DNA of 46,094 bases from Burkholderiales bacterium (GTDB lineage: Bacteria; Pseudomonadota; Gammaproteobacteria; Burkholderiales; JAEUOS01). The notes beneath the pieces are model-generated. The model ran no database searches and had not been told where the DNA came from. It worked only from the letters and a program-made list of their open reading frames with translations. Where the stretch lies: positions 1 through 46,094 of the forward strand of contig CANJDH010000028.1 in NCBI GenBank assembly GCA_947473125.1, given 5' to 3'. Positions 15,562 through 24,641 of this stretch are shown piece after piece. The translations under genes were made by a program, and so were the position numbers. Numbering within the stretch: the first letter of the stretch is position 1; each line of letters opens with the position of its first letter.

Positions 15562-15591
15562 TTGATTGTTAGTGGGATTGTGATGTATATT
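15562..15591 (+). promoter_or_regulatory. probable sigma70-type promoter
   Basis: TTGATT (15562-15567), an 18-bp spacer and TATATT (15586-15591) precede the gene at 15626. The -10 box runs into the downstream palindrome at 15589. Confidence 0.5.
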
Positions 15592-15612
15592 CGCTATTCG
15601 CGAATGGCGAAT
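15589..15612. promoter_or_regulatory. 24-bp palindrome over the -10/start region
   Basis: ATTCGCTATTCG followed by CGAATGGCGAAT: arms match with one mismatch. It overlaps the end of the -10 box and lies just before the GAGGTG ribosome binding site (15615-15620), so binding here should block transcription. Confidence 0.7.
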
Positions 15613-15625
15613 ACGAGGTGCGGCC

Positions 15626-16168
15626 ATGAACCGCTCAAAATCCAATCCACAGATCGTCCTGCGCCCGCAAGACGTGGTCATGCTGTTGCGGCTTTCGCTT
15701 GAATCAGGCGCGCCGCCCACCTATGCCACGCTCGCGCAGGAACTAAGCCTGACGGCCTCCGAAGTGCATGCCGGGCTGGAGCGCGCCACGATGGCGCAGT
15801 TGGCCCGCAAGGATCAAAGCGGCAAAGCCTTCGTGGTGCGCGAGGCGCTCAAGCTCTTTTTACTGCGTGGGGCGCGCTATGCCTTTCCGGCCACGCGCGG
15901 TGAGGCAACGCGCGGCATGCCCACGGGATACGCAGCGGCGCCGCTCAAGGACAAAATTGTCCAGCCCAACGAGCCGGCGCCGGTCTGGCCGCACAAGAAC
16001 GGGCAGGTGAGGGGCATGGCGTTTTATCCCCTCTACCCCACGGTGCCGGAAGCAGCCGCACGCAACCCGGCCCTCTACGAATTGCTCGTGCTGTTCGATG
16101 CGATCCGTGGCGGCAGCATGCGTGAACGCGCGCTTGCCTCGCAGATGCTTGAAGAACGGCTCGCATGA
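15626..16168 (+). CDS. winged-helix regulator, putative antitoxin of a nucleotidyltransferase pair
   Basis: A 180-residue protein. ATG 15626 has GAGGTG 5 nt upstream. Residues ~14-62 form a MarR/IclR-like winged helix (PQDVVMLLRLSLESGAP, then TYATLAQELSLTASEVHAGL). The C-terminal part (~80-178) has no recognised domain but holds a Trp/Pro-rich segment (APVWPHKNGQVRGMAFYPLY) that could contact the partner. It overlaps the nucleotidyltransferase gene by 4 bp (ATGA), and two palindromes bracket its promoter. I infer an autoregulating antitoxin, analogous to AbiEi but of different sequence and half its size. Confidence 0.75.
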   Translation: MNRSKSNPQIVLRPQDVVMLLRLSLESGAPPTYATLAQELSLTASEVHAGLERATMAQLARKDQSGKAFVVREALKLFLLRGARYAFPATRGEATRGMPTGYAAAPLKDKIVQPNEPAPVWPHKNGQVRGMAFYPLYPTVPEAAARNPALYELLVLFDAIRGGSMRERALASQMLEERLA

Positions 16169-16869
16169 ACCCCAACGACCCCAACGTGGTGTTGCTCGAG
16201 TTGGTGGCCAAGCGGCTCGGCGCAAAGCTGCGCGAAGACCTGGTGTTCGTCGGTGGTGCCGTTGCGGGTTTGATGATCACCGATCCGGCTTTGCCAGCGA
16301 TTCGCCCGACCGAAGATGTCGACCTGATCGTTCACGCCTCGGCGCTGGTGGATTACCACCGCATTGAAAAGGCGCTCGTAAAGCAGGGGTTCGCACACGA
16401 CATGAGCGCCGCAGCGCCGGTGTGCCGCTGGCGCGTCGACAACGTCGCGGTGGATGTCATGCCCACGCTCGAAAAAATTCTCGGATTCTCGAACCGCTGG
16501 TATCCGCTGGCGCTACAAACAGCGACGAAAGTTGCACTGCCGAGTGACACAACCATCCGGCTGGTACAGGCGCCAGTTTTTATTGCCACCAAGCTGGAGG
16601 CCTTTGCCGGGCGCGGCAACCATGATCACCTGTTCAGTCATGACCTCGGTGATCTGCTCTCGGTTGTGGATGGCCGCGATTCCCTGGTTGACGAATGTCG
16701 CCAGAGCGATCCCGCGTTGAGAACCTATTTGCGAGACTGGTTCCAGCAATTTCTGGCCACGTCTGCGTTTCTGGACGCCTTGCCGGGCCATTTGCCGGGC
16801 GATCCTGCCAGCCAGGAGCGCCTGCCCGACCTCGAAGAGAAGTTGCGTCGCCTGGCCCAATTGAGCTGA
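16165..16869 (+). CDS. nucleotidyltransferase-fold protein, putative toxin
   Basis: A 234-residue protein. Pol-beta-superfamily motifs are visible: FVGGAVAGL (G30-G31), TEDVDLIV with D51 and D53, VDVMP with D97, K143 in FIATKLEAF and an HDLGDLLSVVDGR segment with D160. This is the AbiEii/MenT-like arrangement, so it could be an NTP-transferring toxin acting on RNA. It differs from the AbiEii protein at 13532 in length and sequence. The ATGA overlap with the winged-helix gene supports a two-gene toxin-antitoxin operon. Function is inferred, not shown. Confidence 0.78.
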   Translation: MNPNDPNVVLLELVAKRLGAKLREDLVFVGGAVAGLMITDPALPAIRPTEDVDLIVHASALVDYHRIEKALVKQGFAHDMSAAAPVCRWRVDNVAVDVMPTLEKILGFSNRWYPLALQTATKVALPSDTTIRLVQAPVFIATKLEAFAGRGNHDHLFSHDLGDLLSVVDGRDSLVDECRQSDPALRTYLRDWFQQFLATSAFLDALPGHLPGDPASQERLPDLEEKLRRLAQLS

Positions 16870-16932
16870 CCTTCATCGCCGCCGTCATGACCGGCACGCG
16901 GTGTCGCAGCCATACCGAGATTCCGGGAATAG

Positions 16933-17511
<579 letters not shown>

Positions 17512-17538
17512 CCGGTTTCTGTGATCGGCCCAAGAGCT

Positions 17539-17561
17539 GCTCCCACCAAGGGTTTCAGGCC
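17539..17561 (+). repeat. REP-like repeat, copy 4
   Basis: GCTCCCACCAAGGGTTTC then AGGCC, 28 bp after the hsdM remnant and 46 bp before the stop of the convergent dehydrogenase gene. Identical to copy 1. Confidence 0.8.
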
Positions 17562-17606
17562 AATACGCCTCTGGAGGTGCTTGCGCAGGGCGGGATAGAG
17601 CGGAGC

Positions 17607-20600
17607 CTACTTCAAGCTCTCGGCCAAAACCCGCGCCACATGCACCGCCTCGCGCTGCGCGCCATCATGAATCTGATGCCGGCAACTCGTGCCATCGGCT
17701 ACCAGCAGCGTGTTCGCATCCGCCTTGCGCACCGCCGGCAATAGCGACAGCTCCGCCATCTTCATCGATACCTCTATGTGGTCCTTTTCGTAGCCGAAGC
17801 TGCCTGCCATGCCGCAGCAGGAGGATTCGATCAGTTCGATCTTGAGGCCGGGGATCAGGCCGAGCACGGTCTGGATCGGGGTGACGGCGTCGAAGGCTTT
17901 CTGGTGGCAGTGGCCGTGCAATAGCGCCTTGGTTTGCGGCAAGGGTTTGAGATTCAGCTTCAGCTTGCCGGCCGCGTGCTCGCGGGCGAGGAATTCTTCG
18001 AAGGTGAAGGCGAGCAGGGCGAGCTTGCCGGCGGCGGCGTCGAGGCCCATCGAGAGGAACTCGTCGCGCAAGGTGAACAGGCACGAGGGTTCGATGCCGA
18101 CTACCGGCACGCCGCGTTCGATGTGTGGCGCCAGGGCCGTGAGCATGCGTTGCGCTTCGGCGCGCGCCTGGTCGACCTGGCCGGTGGCGAGATAGGTGCG
18201 GCCGCAGCAAAGCGGGCGCGGGCCGTCGGCGGCGCGCGGCAGGATCACTGCATAGCCGGCGGCTACAAGCACCTGTTGCGCGGCTTCGAGGTTTTCCGGC
18301 TCGAAGTAGTTGTTGAAGGTGTCGCCGAGCAGTACGACTTCGCCGACGGTGGTGGATGCATTGTGTGGCGGCGTGGCGCGGCGATGGAAGGGGCGGGCGT
18401 TCCACTTTGGCAGGCTGCGTTTGGCAGAGAAGCCGGCAATCATTTCCGAGAGCGCAGCCATGCCGGGCAGGGTGTCGCGCAGGTTCATGAGCCAACTGAA
18501 GCGCGAGGCCAGCGGCGCGTAGCGCGGCAGGCTGGCGATCAGCTTGTCTTTCAGGCTCAGGCCGTGCCTGGCGTTGTAGTGGTGCAGGTGCTCGATCTTG
18601 ATCTTGGCCATGTCGACGCCGGTCGGGCAATCGCGCTTGCAGCCCTTGCACGAGACACACAGTTCGAGTGCGTCGTGGACTTCCTGTGAGGCGATGCCGC
18701 TGTCGCCCAACTGGCCAGACAAGGCCATGCGCAGCGTGTTGGCGCGGCCGCGCGTCAGGTGCTGCTCATCTTTGGTGGCGCGATAGCTTGGGCACATGGT
18801 GCCGGCGTCGAACTTGCGGCAGTGGCCGTTGTTGTTGCACATGTCGACGGCCTTGGCGAGGCCATGCGCGGGGTCGTGGCCTGTGCCGGGCGCGGTTTCC
18901 ACGCCCGTGAGCGGGTCGCGCTGCACGTTGTAGGTGCTCCAGTCGAGCGCGGTTTCCAGCGGCTGCACCGCGTGGCCGGGCTTGAAGCGGAACAGGGTCG
19001 CGTCGTCCATCTTCGGCGTGTCGACGATCTTGCCCGGGTTCATCATGTCGTCCGGGTCGAACAGCGCCTTGACTTCGCGAAATGCGGTGTTGAGGCGTTC
19101 GCCGAATTGCCACTGCACCCATTCGCCGCGGCACAGGCCGTCGCCGTGCTCGCCGGAGTAGGCACCCTTGTACTCGCGCACCATGGCGCTGGCTTCTTCG
19201 GCAATCGCGCGCATCTTGGCGGCGCCGCCTTCGTTGCCGGGGCGGCGCATGTCGAGGATCGGCCGCACATGCAGGGTGCCGACCGAGGCATGCGCATACC
19301 AGGTGCCCTCGGTGCCGTGCTTGTGGAACACCTCGGTGAGGCGGCGCGTGTATTCGGCCAAATGCTCGAGCGGTACGGCGCAGTCTTCGATGAAGGAAAC
19401 CGGCTTGCCGTCGCCCTTCATGCTCATCATGATGTTGAGGCCGGCCTTGCGCACTTCCCACAGGGCTTTTTGCGGGCCTTCGTCTGGCATCTCGACCACG
19501 CTGTGGGCTAAGCCGAGGTCGCCCATCAGCTCGACCAGTTGCGCGAGCTTGGCGAGTTGTTCGTTGCGGTCGGCGCCGGCGAACTCGACCAGGAGGATTG
19601 CCTGCGGTTGACCATTCGCTTCGGTGAGAGCCTTGTCGATCACCGGGCGGAACGCCGGGTTTTCGCGCGCCAGGTCGATCATGGTGCGGTCCACCAGCTC
19701 AACCGCCGTCGGCCCGAGCTTGACGATGTGCTGCGCCGATTCCATCGCCTTGTAAAAGGTCGGGAAGTTGACCACGCCCAAGGTCTTGGCCTTGGGCAAA
19801 GGCGCGAGCGCCAGCGTGATGCGGCGCGTGTAGGCGAGCGTGCCTTCGGAGCCGACCAAGAGGTGCGCGAGGTTGACGCTGTTGTCGGGCGTGTAGGGCC
19901 GCTCGCTCACCGGATGAAACACGTCGAGGTTGTAGCCGCCGACGCGGCGCAGCACCTTGGGCCAGACGCGTTCGATCTCGTCGCGCTCGCGCGAACCGAT
20001 GCTGAACAGGTGCGACACCAGGCGGCTCATGCGCGGGCTCAACTTGTTGGTGCTGTCCGTGCCGAAGGCGCCGAACGATTCTTCGCTGCCGTCAGCCAGA
20101 ATCGCGTCAATGCCCAGCACGTTGTGCACCATGTTGCCGTAGGCAATGGAGCGGCTGCCGCAGGAGTTGTTGCCGGCCATGCCGCCGAGCGTGGCCTGCG
20201 CGCTGGTGGATACATCCACCGGATACCACAGGCCGTGCGGCTTCAAATACGCATTGAGATGGTCGAGCACCATGCCCGGCTGGACCGTGACGGTGCGTTT
20301 GTCTTTGTCGAACTCGGTGACCTGATTCAGGTATTTGGCGTTGTCCAGCACCAGGCATTCGCCGGTGGTCTGGCCGCACTGCGAGGTGCCGGCGCCGCGC
20401 GCCAGCAGCGGCACAGCGAGGTCGCGTGCGATGTGCAGGGCCATGCGCGCATCGTCTTCGGTCTTGGGAATCGCGACGCCGACCGGTTCGATCTGGTAGA
20501 TCGAGGCGTCAGTCGAGTAGCGGCCGCGCGATGCGGCGTCGAACAGCACCTCGCATTGCGTGTGCCGGCGCAGCAGGTCGGCAAGCTTGCTGCGCTTGAG

Positions 20601-20666
20601 CAGCGGCCCGCTCTTTACCGTGCTCGTGGCAGGCGCGACGGCTTCGCGTGGTGCCGGGGCGTTCAT
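17607..20666 (-). CDS. FAD-linked oxidase / Fe-S oxidoreductase fusion (YdiJ-like, 2-hydroxyacid dehydrogenase)
   Basis: A 1019-residue protein, almost the same length as E. coli YdiJ. Residues ~50-280 form the FAD-binding PCMH domain (LARGAGTSQCGQTTGECLVL, then GGMAGNNSCGSRSIAYGNMV). Residues ~300-570 form the FAD-oxidase C-terminal domain (including GEHGDGLCRGEW). Two ferredoxin-like motifs follow: C610-x5-C616-x8-C625-P and C670-x2-C673-x2-C676-x3-C680-P. The C-terminal third is a GlpC-type part with two CCG motifs (RPLCCGRTY and SSCCGMAGSFGYE). Such enzymes oxidise D-2-hydroxyacids such as D-lactate, glycolate or D-2-hydroxyglutarate. It is co-transcribed with the upstream DsbA-family gene (4-bp overlap). 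Confidence 0.93.
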   Translation of the reverse strand: MNAPAPREAVAPATSTVKSGPLLKRSKLADLLRRHTQCEVLFDAASRGRYSTDASIYQIEPVGVAIPKTEDDARMALHIARDLAVPLLARGAGTSQCGQTTGECLVLDNAKYLNQVTEFDKDKRTVTVQPGMVLDHLNAYLKPHGLWYPVDVSTSAQATLGGMAGNNSCGSRSIAYGNMVHNVLGIDAILADGSEESFGAFGTDSTNKLSPRMSRLVSHLFSIGSRERDEIERVWPKVLRRVGGYNLDVFHPVSERPYTPDNSVNLAHLLVGSEGTLAYTRRITLALAPLPKAKTLGVVNFPTFYKAMESAQHIVKLGPTAVELVDRTMIDLARENPAFRPVIDKALTEANGQPQAILLVEFAGADRNEQLAKLAQLVELMGDLGLAHSVVEMPDEGPQKALWEVRKAGLNIMMSMKGDGKPVSFIEDCAVPLEHLAEYTRRLTEVFHKHGTEGTWYAHASVGTLHVRPILDMRRPGNEGGAAKMRAIAEEASAMVREYKGAYSGEHGDGLCRGEWVQWQFGERLNTAFREVKALFDPDDMMNPGKIVDTPKMDDATLFRFKPGHAVQPLETALDWSTYNVQRDPLTGVETAPGTGHDPAHGLAKAVDMCNNNGHCRKFDAGTMCPSYRATKDEQHLTRGRANTLRMALSGQLGDSGIASQEVHDALELCVSCKGCKRDCPTGVDMAKIKIEHLHHYNARHGLSLKDKLIASLPRYAPLASRFSWLMNLRDTLPGMAALSEMIAGFSAKRSLPKWNARPFHRRATPPHNASTTVGEVVLLGDTFNNYFEPENLEAAQQVLVAAGYAVILPRAADGPRPLCCGRTYLATGQVDQARAEAQRMLTALAPHIERGVPVVGIEPSCLFTLRDEFLSMGLDAAAGKLALLAFTFEEFLAREHAAGKLKLNLKPLPQTKALLHGHCHQKAFDAVTPIQTVLGLIPGLKIELIESSCCGMAGSFGYEKDHIEVSMKMAELSLLPAVRKADANTLLVADGTSCRHQIHDGAQREAVHVARVLAESLK

Positions 20667-21313
20667 TCCTCGACGGGCTGCTCGGCCTGGCGGATCGCGT
20701 CGAGCATGGTCGCGGGTTCGTGCGCGCCAGACAACGCCACGCGCTTGTTGAACACGAAAAACGGCACGCCTTCGACGCCCATGCCGCGCGCCTCTTCGTC
20801 GGCGGTGCGCACGTCTTCAATCGCACCCGGGTCGTCAAGACGCGCTTCCACCAAGGTTTGCGGCAGGCCGGCCTCGACGGCGATGTCGATCAGGTTCTTG
20901 CGCTTGGTGAAATCGACGTTGTCGATGAAGTAGGCGTTGAACAGGGCCTCGACGACGCGATCCTGCTCCTCGCCGGGCTCGGCGAGGTCGATCAGGCTGT
21001 GCGCCGCGAGCGAGTTGGGCTGCTGCGTGATGCCGTCGAAATCCATTTCCAGGCCTTCGTCGGCGCCGACCATGGCGACGCGCTTGTAGTTGGCGCCGCC
21101 GTTAGGGCCGAACTTGCGGCGGATGTATTCCTGGCGCGGAATGCCTTCGGGCGGCATGTCCGGGTTCAACTGAAACGGACGCCAGCGGATTTCCGGCGGG
21201 TCGGCGTCGGGGTGTTCTTCGGCGTATTGCGCCAGCGCGGTTTCGAGACGGCGCTTGCCGATGTAGCACCAGGGGCAGACTACGTCGGAGATGATGTCGA
21301 TGGTGAGGGCCAT
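20663..21313 (-). CDS. DsbA-family oxidoreductase (FrnE-like)
   Basis: A 216-residue protein with the thioredoxin-fold active site C13-P-W-C16 right after the first strand (IDIISDVVCPWCYIGKRR) and the cis-Pro region GVEGVPFFVFN. There is no signal peptide, so it is cytoplasmic, like FrnE and 2-hydroxychromene-2-carboxylate isomerase relatives. The helical insert spans residues ~35-150. Its start codon faces the aminotransferase gene across a 77-bp divergent promoter region. Its end overlaps the dehydrogenase start by 4 bp. Confidence 0.92.
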   Translation of the reverse strand: MALTIDIISDVVCPWCYIGKRRLETALAQYAEEHPDADPPEIRWRPFQLNPDMPPEGIPRQEYIRRKFGPNGGANYKRVAMVGADEGLEMDFDGITQQPNSLAAHSLIDLAEPGEEQDRVVEALFNAYFIDNVDFTKRKNLIDIAVEAGLPQTLVEARLDDPGAIEDVRTADEEARGMGVEGVPFFVFNKRVALSGAHEPATMLDAIRQAEQPVEE

Positions 21314-21347
21314 GGCAGTGGTGGCGCGAACGCTTTAGAATGGGAAA

Positions 21348-21359
21348 GTAAAATTTTAC
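21348..21359. promoter_or_regulatory. 12-bp palindrome in divergent promoter region
   Basis: GTAAAATTTTAC is a perfect palindrome in the 77 bp between the DsbA-family gene and the aminotransferase gene. TAAAAT within it could also serve as a -10 box. It may be a shared operator. Confidence 0.35.
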
Positions 21360-21390
21360 GCTTCGCGCAGCCATTTCGAGGGAGACCCCC

Positions 21391-22629
21391 ATGATCCGCT
21401 ACAGCAACGCCAAAGCCGGCCGCCATTTCCTGCAGATTCCCGGCCCCACCAACGTGCCGGACCGCATTCTTCGCGCTATCGACCACCCGACCATCGACCA
21501 TCGCGGCCCCGAGTTCGGGGTGATCGGCAAGAAGTGCCTCGAAGGCATGAAGAAGATTTTCCAGACCAGCTCGCACGTGGTGATCTACCCGGCGTCGGGC
21601 ACAGGTGCATGGGAAGCGGCGCTGGTCAACACGCTCTCGCCGGGCGACGCGGTGCTGATGTATGAATCCGGCCAGTTCGCCACGCTGTGGAAGAACATCG
21701 CCACCAAAATGGGCCTGAAGCCCGAGTTCATCGAAGGCGACTGGCGCCGTGCGGCCGTGCCCGAAGAAATCGAGGCGCGCCTGAAAGCCGACCTTAAGGC
21801 AAACGGCGACCACGCCATCAAGGCGGTGTGCGTGGTGCATAACGAAACCTCGACCGGCTGCACGGCGCGCATCCCCGAGATTCGCAAGGCGATCGACCGT
21901 GCCGGCCACCCGGCGCTGATGCTGGTCGACACCATCTCCGGCCTGGGCTCGGTTGATTACCGGCACGACGAGTGGGGCGCCGATGTCACCATCGGCGGCT
22001 CGCAAAAAGGGCTGATGCTGCCGCCGGGCCTGTCGTTCAATGCCATCTCGGCCAAAGCGCTCGCAGCGTCAAAGCAATCGAAAAGCCTCAAGTCCTTCTG
22101 GGGCTGGGAAGAAATGATCAACAGCAACAAGACCGGCTACTTTCCCTACACGCCGGCCACCAACCTGCTCTACGGCCTGGCCGAAGCGATCGACATGCTG
22201 GTCGATGACGAGGGCCTCGCCAATGTGTTCGCGCGCCACCAGCGCCACGCCGAAGCGACGCGCCGTGCGGTGCGCCACTGGGGCGAGGCGGGTGCGATGG
22301 AAATCCTGTGCCAGGACGAGCGCGAGCATTCGCCGGCGCTCACCACGATCCTGTTGACGCAGGGCCACAACGCCGACGCATTGCGCAAGGTGATCCTCGA
22401 CAACTTCAACATGTCGCTGGGCCAGGGCCTGGGCAAAATATCCGGCAAGGTGTTCCGCATCGGCCACCTCGGCGATTTCAACGACCTCACGCTGATGGGC
22501 ACGCTCTCTGGGGTGGAGATGGGCTTTGAAGTCGCCGGCATTCCGTACAAGAAAGGCGGCGCGCAGGCGGCGATGGACTACCTGGCCAGTTGTGCCAAGG
22601 GCCAGCCGGCGCTCAAAGTCGCGGCCTGA
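21391..22629 (+). CDS. serine-glyoxylate/alanine-glyoxylate-type aminotransferase (class V)
   Basis: A 412-residue PLP enzyme. The start is supported by GGGAGA upstream. The N-terminal motif FLQIPGPTNVPDRIL, the PLP-phosphate region SGTGAWEAAL, the VDTISGLGS strand and the Schiff-base lysine K206 in GGSQKGLMLPPG are all present. SFWGWEEM and TPATNLLYGL follow as in serine-glyoxylate aminotransferases. The likely reaction is L-serine + glyoxylate to hydroxypyruvate + glycine, linking to C2 metabolism. The divergent neighbour oxidises 2-hydroxyacids such as glycolate, so a joint glycolate/glyoxylate role is plausible. Its 3' end converges with the transglutaminase gene 38 bp away. Confidence 0.92.
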   Translation: MIRYSNAKAGRHFLQIPGPTNVPDRILRAIDHPTIDHRGPEFGVIGKKCLEGMKKIFQTSSHVVIYPASGTGAWEAALVNTLSPGDAVLMYESGQFATLWKNIATKMGLKPEFIEGDWRRAAVPEEIEARLKADLKANGDHAIKAVCVVHNETSTGCTARIPEIRKAIDRAGHPALMLVDTISGLGSVDYRHDEWGADVTIGGSQKGLMLPPGLSFNAISAKALAASKQSKSLKSFWGWEEMINSNKTGYFPYTPATNLLYGLAEAIDMLVDDEGLANVFARHQRHAEATRRAVRHWGEAGAMEILCQDEREHSPALTTILLTQGHNADALRKVILDNFNMSLGQGLGKISGKVFRIGHLGDFNDLTLMGTLSGVEMGFEVAGIPYKKGGAQAAMDYLASCAKGQPALKVAA

Positions 22630-22651
22630 CCGGGCTATTGACCGGAGAGCC

Positions 22652-22674
22652 GCTACCACCAAGGGTTTCAGGCT
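22652..22674 (+). repeat. REP-like repeat, copy 5, containing a stop codon
   Basis: GCTACCACCAAGGGTTTC followed by AGGCT. The minus-strand transglutaminase gene ends inside it: its stop TGA is 22670-22668, so the repeat supplies the end of that protein. Confidence 0.75.
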
Positions 22675-24641
22675 AATTGCCGCGCCAACCAGGCGTCCAC
22701 ACCGGCGTTGAGAGCGCGGCGTTCCGCATCCGCCAAACCCTGCGGATCAAAGCGCCAGCGATAGTGCAGCGGCAGCAGTTGCGCGAGTTCGGCGGCGCCT
22801 TGTTCCAGATGCGGGCTGATGCGGGCCACCCACTCCTGCAAGGTTTCGTGCGCACTGCGTTGCCAGCCGCGCGCGCCGAGGGCTTGTTCGATGCGATAGA
22901 ACGGTGAGTCGCGTCCCGGCGCCGTCTGATGCGTTGCAAGCTGCGCGGGTTTGGTCACCGTTTGCGCGGGCTTGCCGAACAATCGCCAGCCGACCCACAA
23001 CATCAGCGCAGCAACCACCACGATCCAGGTCAGCGGTGTTTGCGTTTCTTCCGACTGCATTTCGGCAAAGTGCAGACGCAGCCAGCTCCACCAGTCGGCA
23101 AACCTCGACCACCAGGGTGCTGCTTCGGCCTCCATCACGGCCCAGCTTGGCGGTGTAGTGTCGATCTCGCGCCACGCGCCATCGACCCAGGCACGCACCC
23201 ACGCGTGCGCGTGGCGTTCGCGCACCAGGTAGGCGCCTTCGCGATCGTTCCATTCCTGCGCCGAGTAGCCGGTGGCGTAGCGCGCCGGAATGCCGCCGGC
23301 GCGCAGCAGCAGCACCGCGGCGCTGGCAAAGTATTCACAATGCCCGCTGTGGGTGCGCTCCATGAAATCGACCAGCGGCGGCGCCGAGCTTTTGGCGCCG
23401 CTCTGCACCAGGCTGTAGCCGAAGCCGGTTGCGAAATGCTGTTGCACGGCGGCGAGCGCGTCCTGTGGCGCCAGCGCCTTGAGGTTCAGGTTTTGCGCGA
23501 TGCGCGTGAAGGCTTCCGTTTCACGTTTCGGCACCATGAGGTCGTCGGCGCGCGGCGCGACCGCTTCGGCTGCACCCGCTGCAAACAGGGCGCGGTAGGG
23601 CACGAAGCCCGGGCGGTGCTCCACCTGCACCGCACCCAGCGCGTTGAGGTTGACCTCGCTGGCCGCGAGATTTTCGATGCGTTGCGTGCCGGCCGGCAAC
23701 GCCAGTACCGGGCGGCCGTGGATCGTCTGTTCGATGATGTCCACCCGTTGCGGGGCGGGTGCTGTGGCATTCGGCGAGCTGGGCGTACCCGACAGGTTCC
23801 AGGTGGCCCCGGCGCTCTGAATCACTGGTGCAAACGGCGCATTTTTTGCCAGCCAGCGCAAGCCGGTATAGCTGTCGTAGCTGGCGCGGTGCAGCAGCAG
23901 GGGCCGCGTGAATCTGGCCTCAGAGCGCACCCGCAGCACGATGCGGTCCGACTGCTTGAGGCTGCCGATGTGGCCCAAGTCGGTGTCGGCGCGGTACGGG
24001 TCGGTCTTGCTGCCACCGTCGCCGCCGAGCCAGTCGGCGGCATTGCCTTCGAGCCAGAGCTGCAGGTCGTGCAGGCCGAGGTGGCCGGCATAGCCGGTGC
24101 CGGCGGCGAGCGGCACCAGCAGCAGCCATTGCGCCACGCCGCGCGAGCGCGGCCGCGCCTGCCACAGCGCCCACACCACCAGAGCGACCAGGCCGATCTC
24201 AAAGCTGCCGTCGCGCCGGTTCGCGGCACTGGCGGCGACGATCCACAACCCCCAGTAAGGGTAGGCAAAGTTGACCTGCATCGCCTTGCGCGAGCGGTGC
24301 CGGCGCATGCTCCAGAACAACACGCCAAGGCTGATCTGGCGATGCGTGCCGTAGGCCTGCGACAGCGCCAGCGGCAGGTAGGCGAGCGGCAGCCAGACGA
24401 ATAGCTGCGTGATGGCGCGCGGGTTGCCGAGCGTGACGTAGAACCACACGCCGGCCACCAGGGTGAGTGCGGCGCCGAGGTCGCCGATGCGGTTCAGGCG
24501 TGCGGCATCGAAATCCCAGCGTCGCGGAACGAAGCGCGCCGCTTCGATCAGCAACGCGCAGGGCACGGCGACGGCCCATTGGCCGGTCTGCCAGCCCCAG
24601 AACAGGGTGGTGGCAGCGAGCAGGGCGACGGGCGTGTTCAC
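22668..24641 (-). CDS. TgpA-like transglutaminase-domain membrane protein (DUF3488)
   Basis: A 657-residue protein. The N-terminal ~190 residues contain about five to six membrane helices (DUF3488-like). A periplasmic transglutaminase-like domain has the catalytic triad C435 (GHCEYFASA), H479 (HAHAWVRAW) and D494 (REIDTTPPSW). One helix near residues 545-560 follows, then a cytoplasmic C-terminal domain. TgpA of Pseudomonas is an essential inner-membrane protein of this design. It overlaps the DUF58 gene by 4 bp, and MoxR lies upstream of that. MoxR-DUF58-TgpA is a recurring trio linked to envelope or complex assembly. Confidence 0.92.
   Translation of the reverse strand: MNTPVALLAATTLFWGWQTGQWAVAVPCALLIEAARFVPRRWDFDAARLNRIGDLGAALTLVAGVWFYVTLGNPRAITQLFVWLPLAYLPLALSQAYGTHRQISLGVLFWSMRRHRSRKAMQVNFAYPYWGLWIVAASAANRRDGSFEIGLVALVVWALWQARPRSRGVAQWLLLVPLAAGTGYAGHLGLHDLQLWLEGNAADWLGGDGGSKTDPYRADTDLGHIGSLKQSDRIVLRVRSEARFTRPLLLHRASYDSYTGLRWLAKNAPFAPVIQSAGATWNLSGTPSSPNATAPAPQRVDIIEQTIHGRPVLALPAGTQRIENLAASEVNLNALGAVQVEHRPGFVPYRALFAAGAAEAVAPRADDLMVPKRETEAFTRIAQNLNLKALAPQDALAAVQQHFATGFGYSLVQSGAKSSAPPLVDFMERTHSGHCEYFASAAVLLLRAGGIPARYATGYSAQEWNDREGAYLVRERHAHAWVRAWVDGAWREIDTTPPSWAVMEAEAAPWWSRFADWWSWLRLHFAEMQSEETQTPLTWIVVVAALMLWVGWRLFGKPAQTVTKPAQLATHQTAPGRDSPFYRIEQALGARGWQRSAHETLQEWVARISPHLEQGAAELAQLLPLHYRWRFDPQGLADAERRALNAGVDAWLARQLA

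Noticed and set aside
20835-20870. GCTTCCACCAAGGTTTGCGG inside the DsbA-family gene, similar to the REP-like core
   Set aside because: It matches only the central ACCAAGG part, lacks the flanking consensus, and encodes a normal-looking GLPQTLVEA helix; chance resemblance is likely.
18759-20933. Long plus-strand open frames antisense to the YdiJ-like gene
   Set aside because: The minus-strand gene has clear FAD and Fe-S motifs; the antisense frames have shadow-like composition and no motifs.
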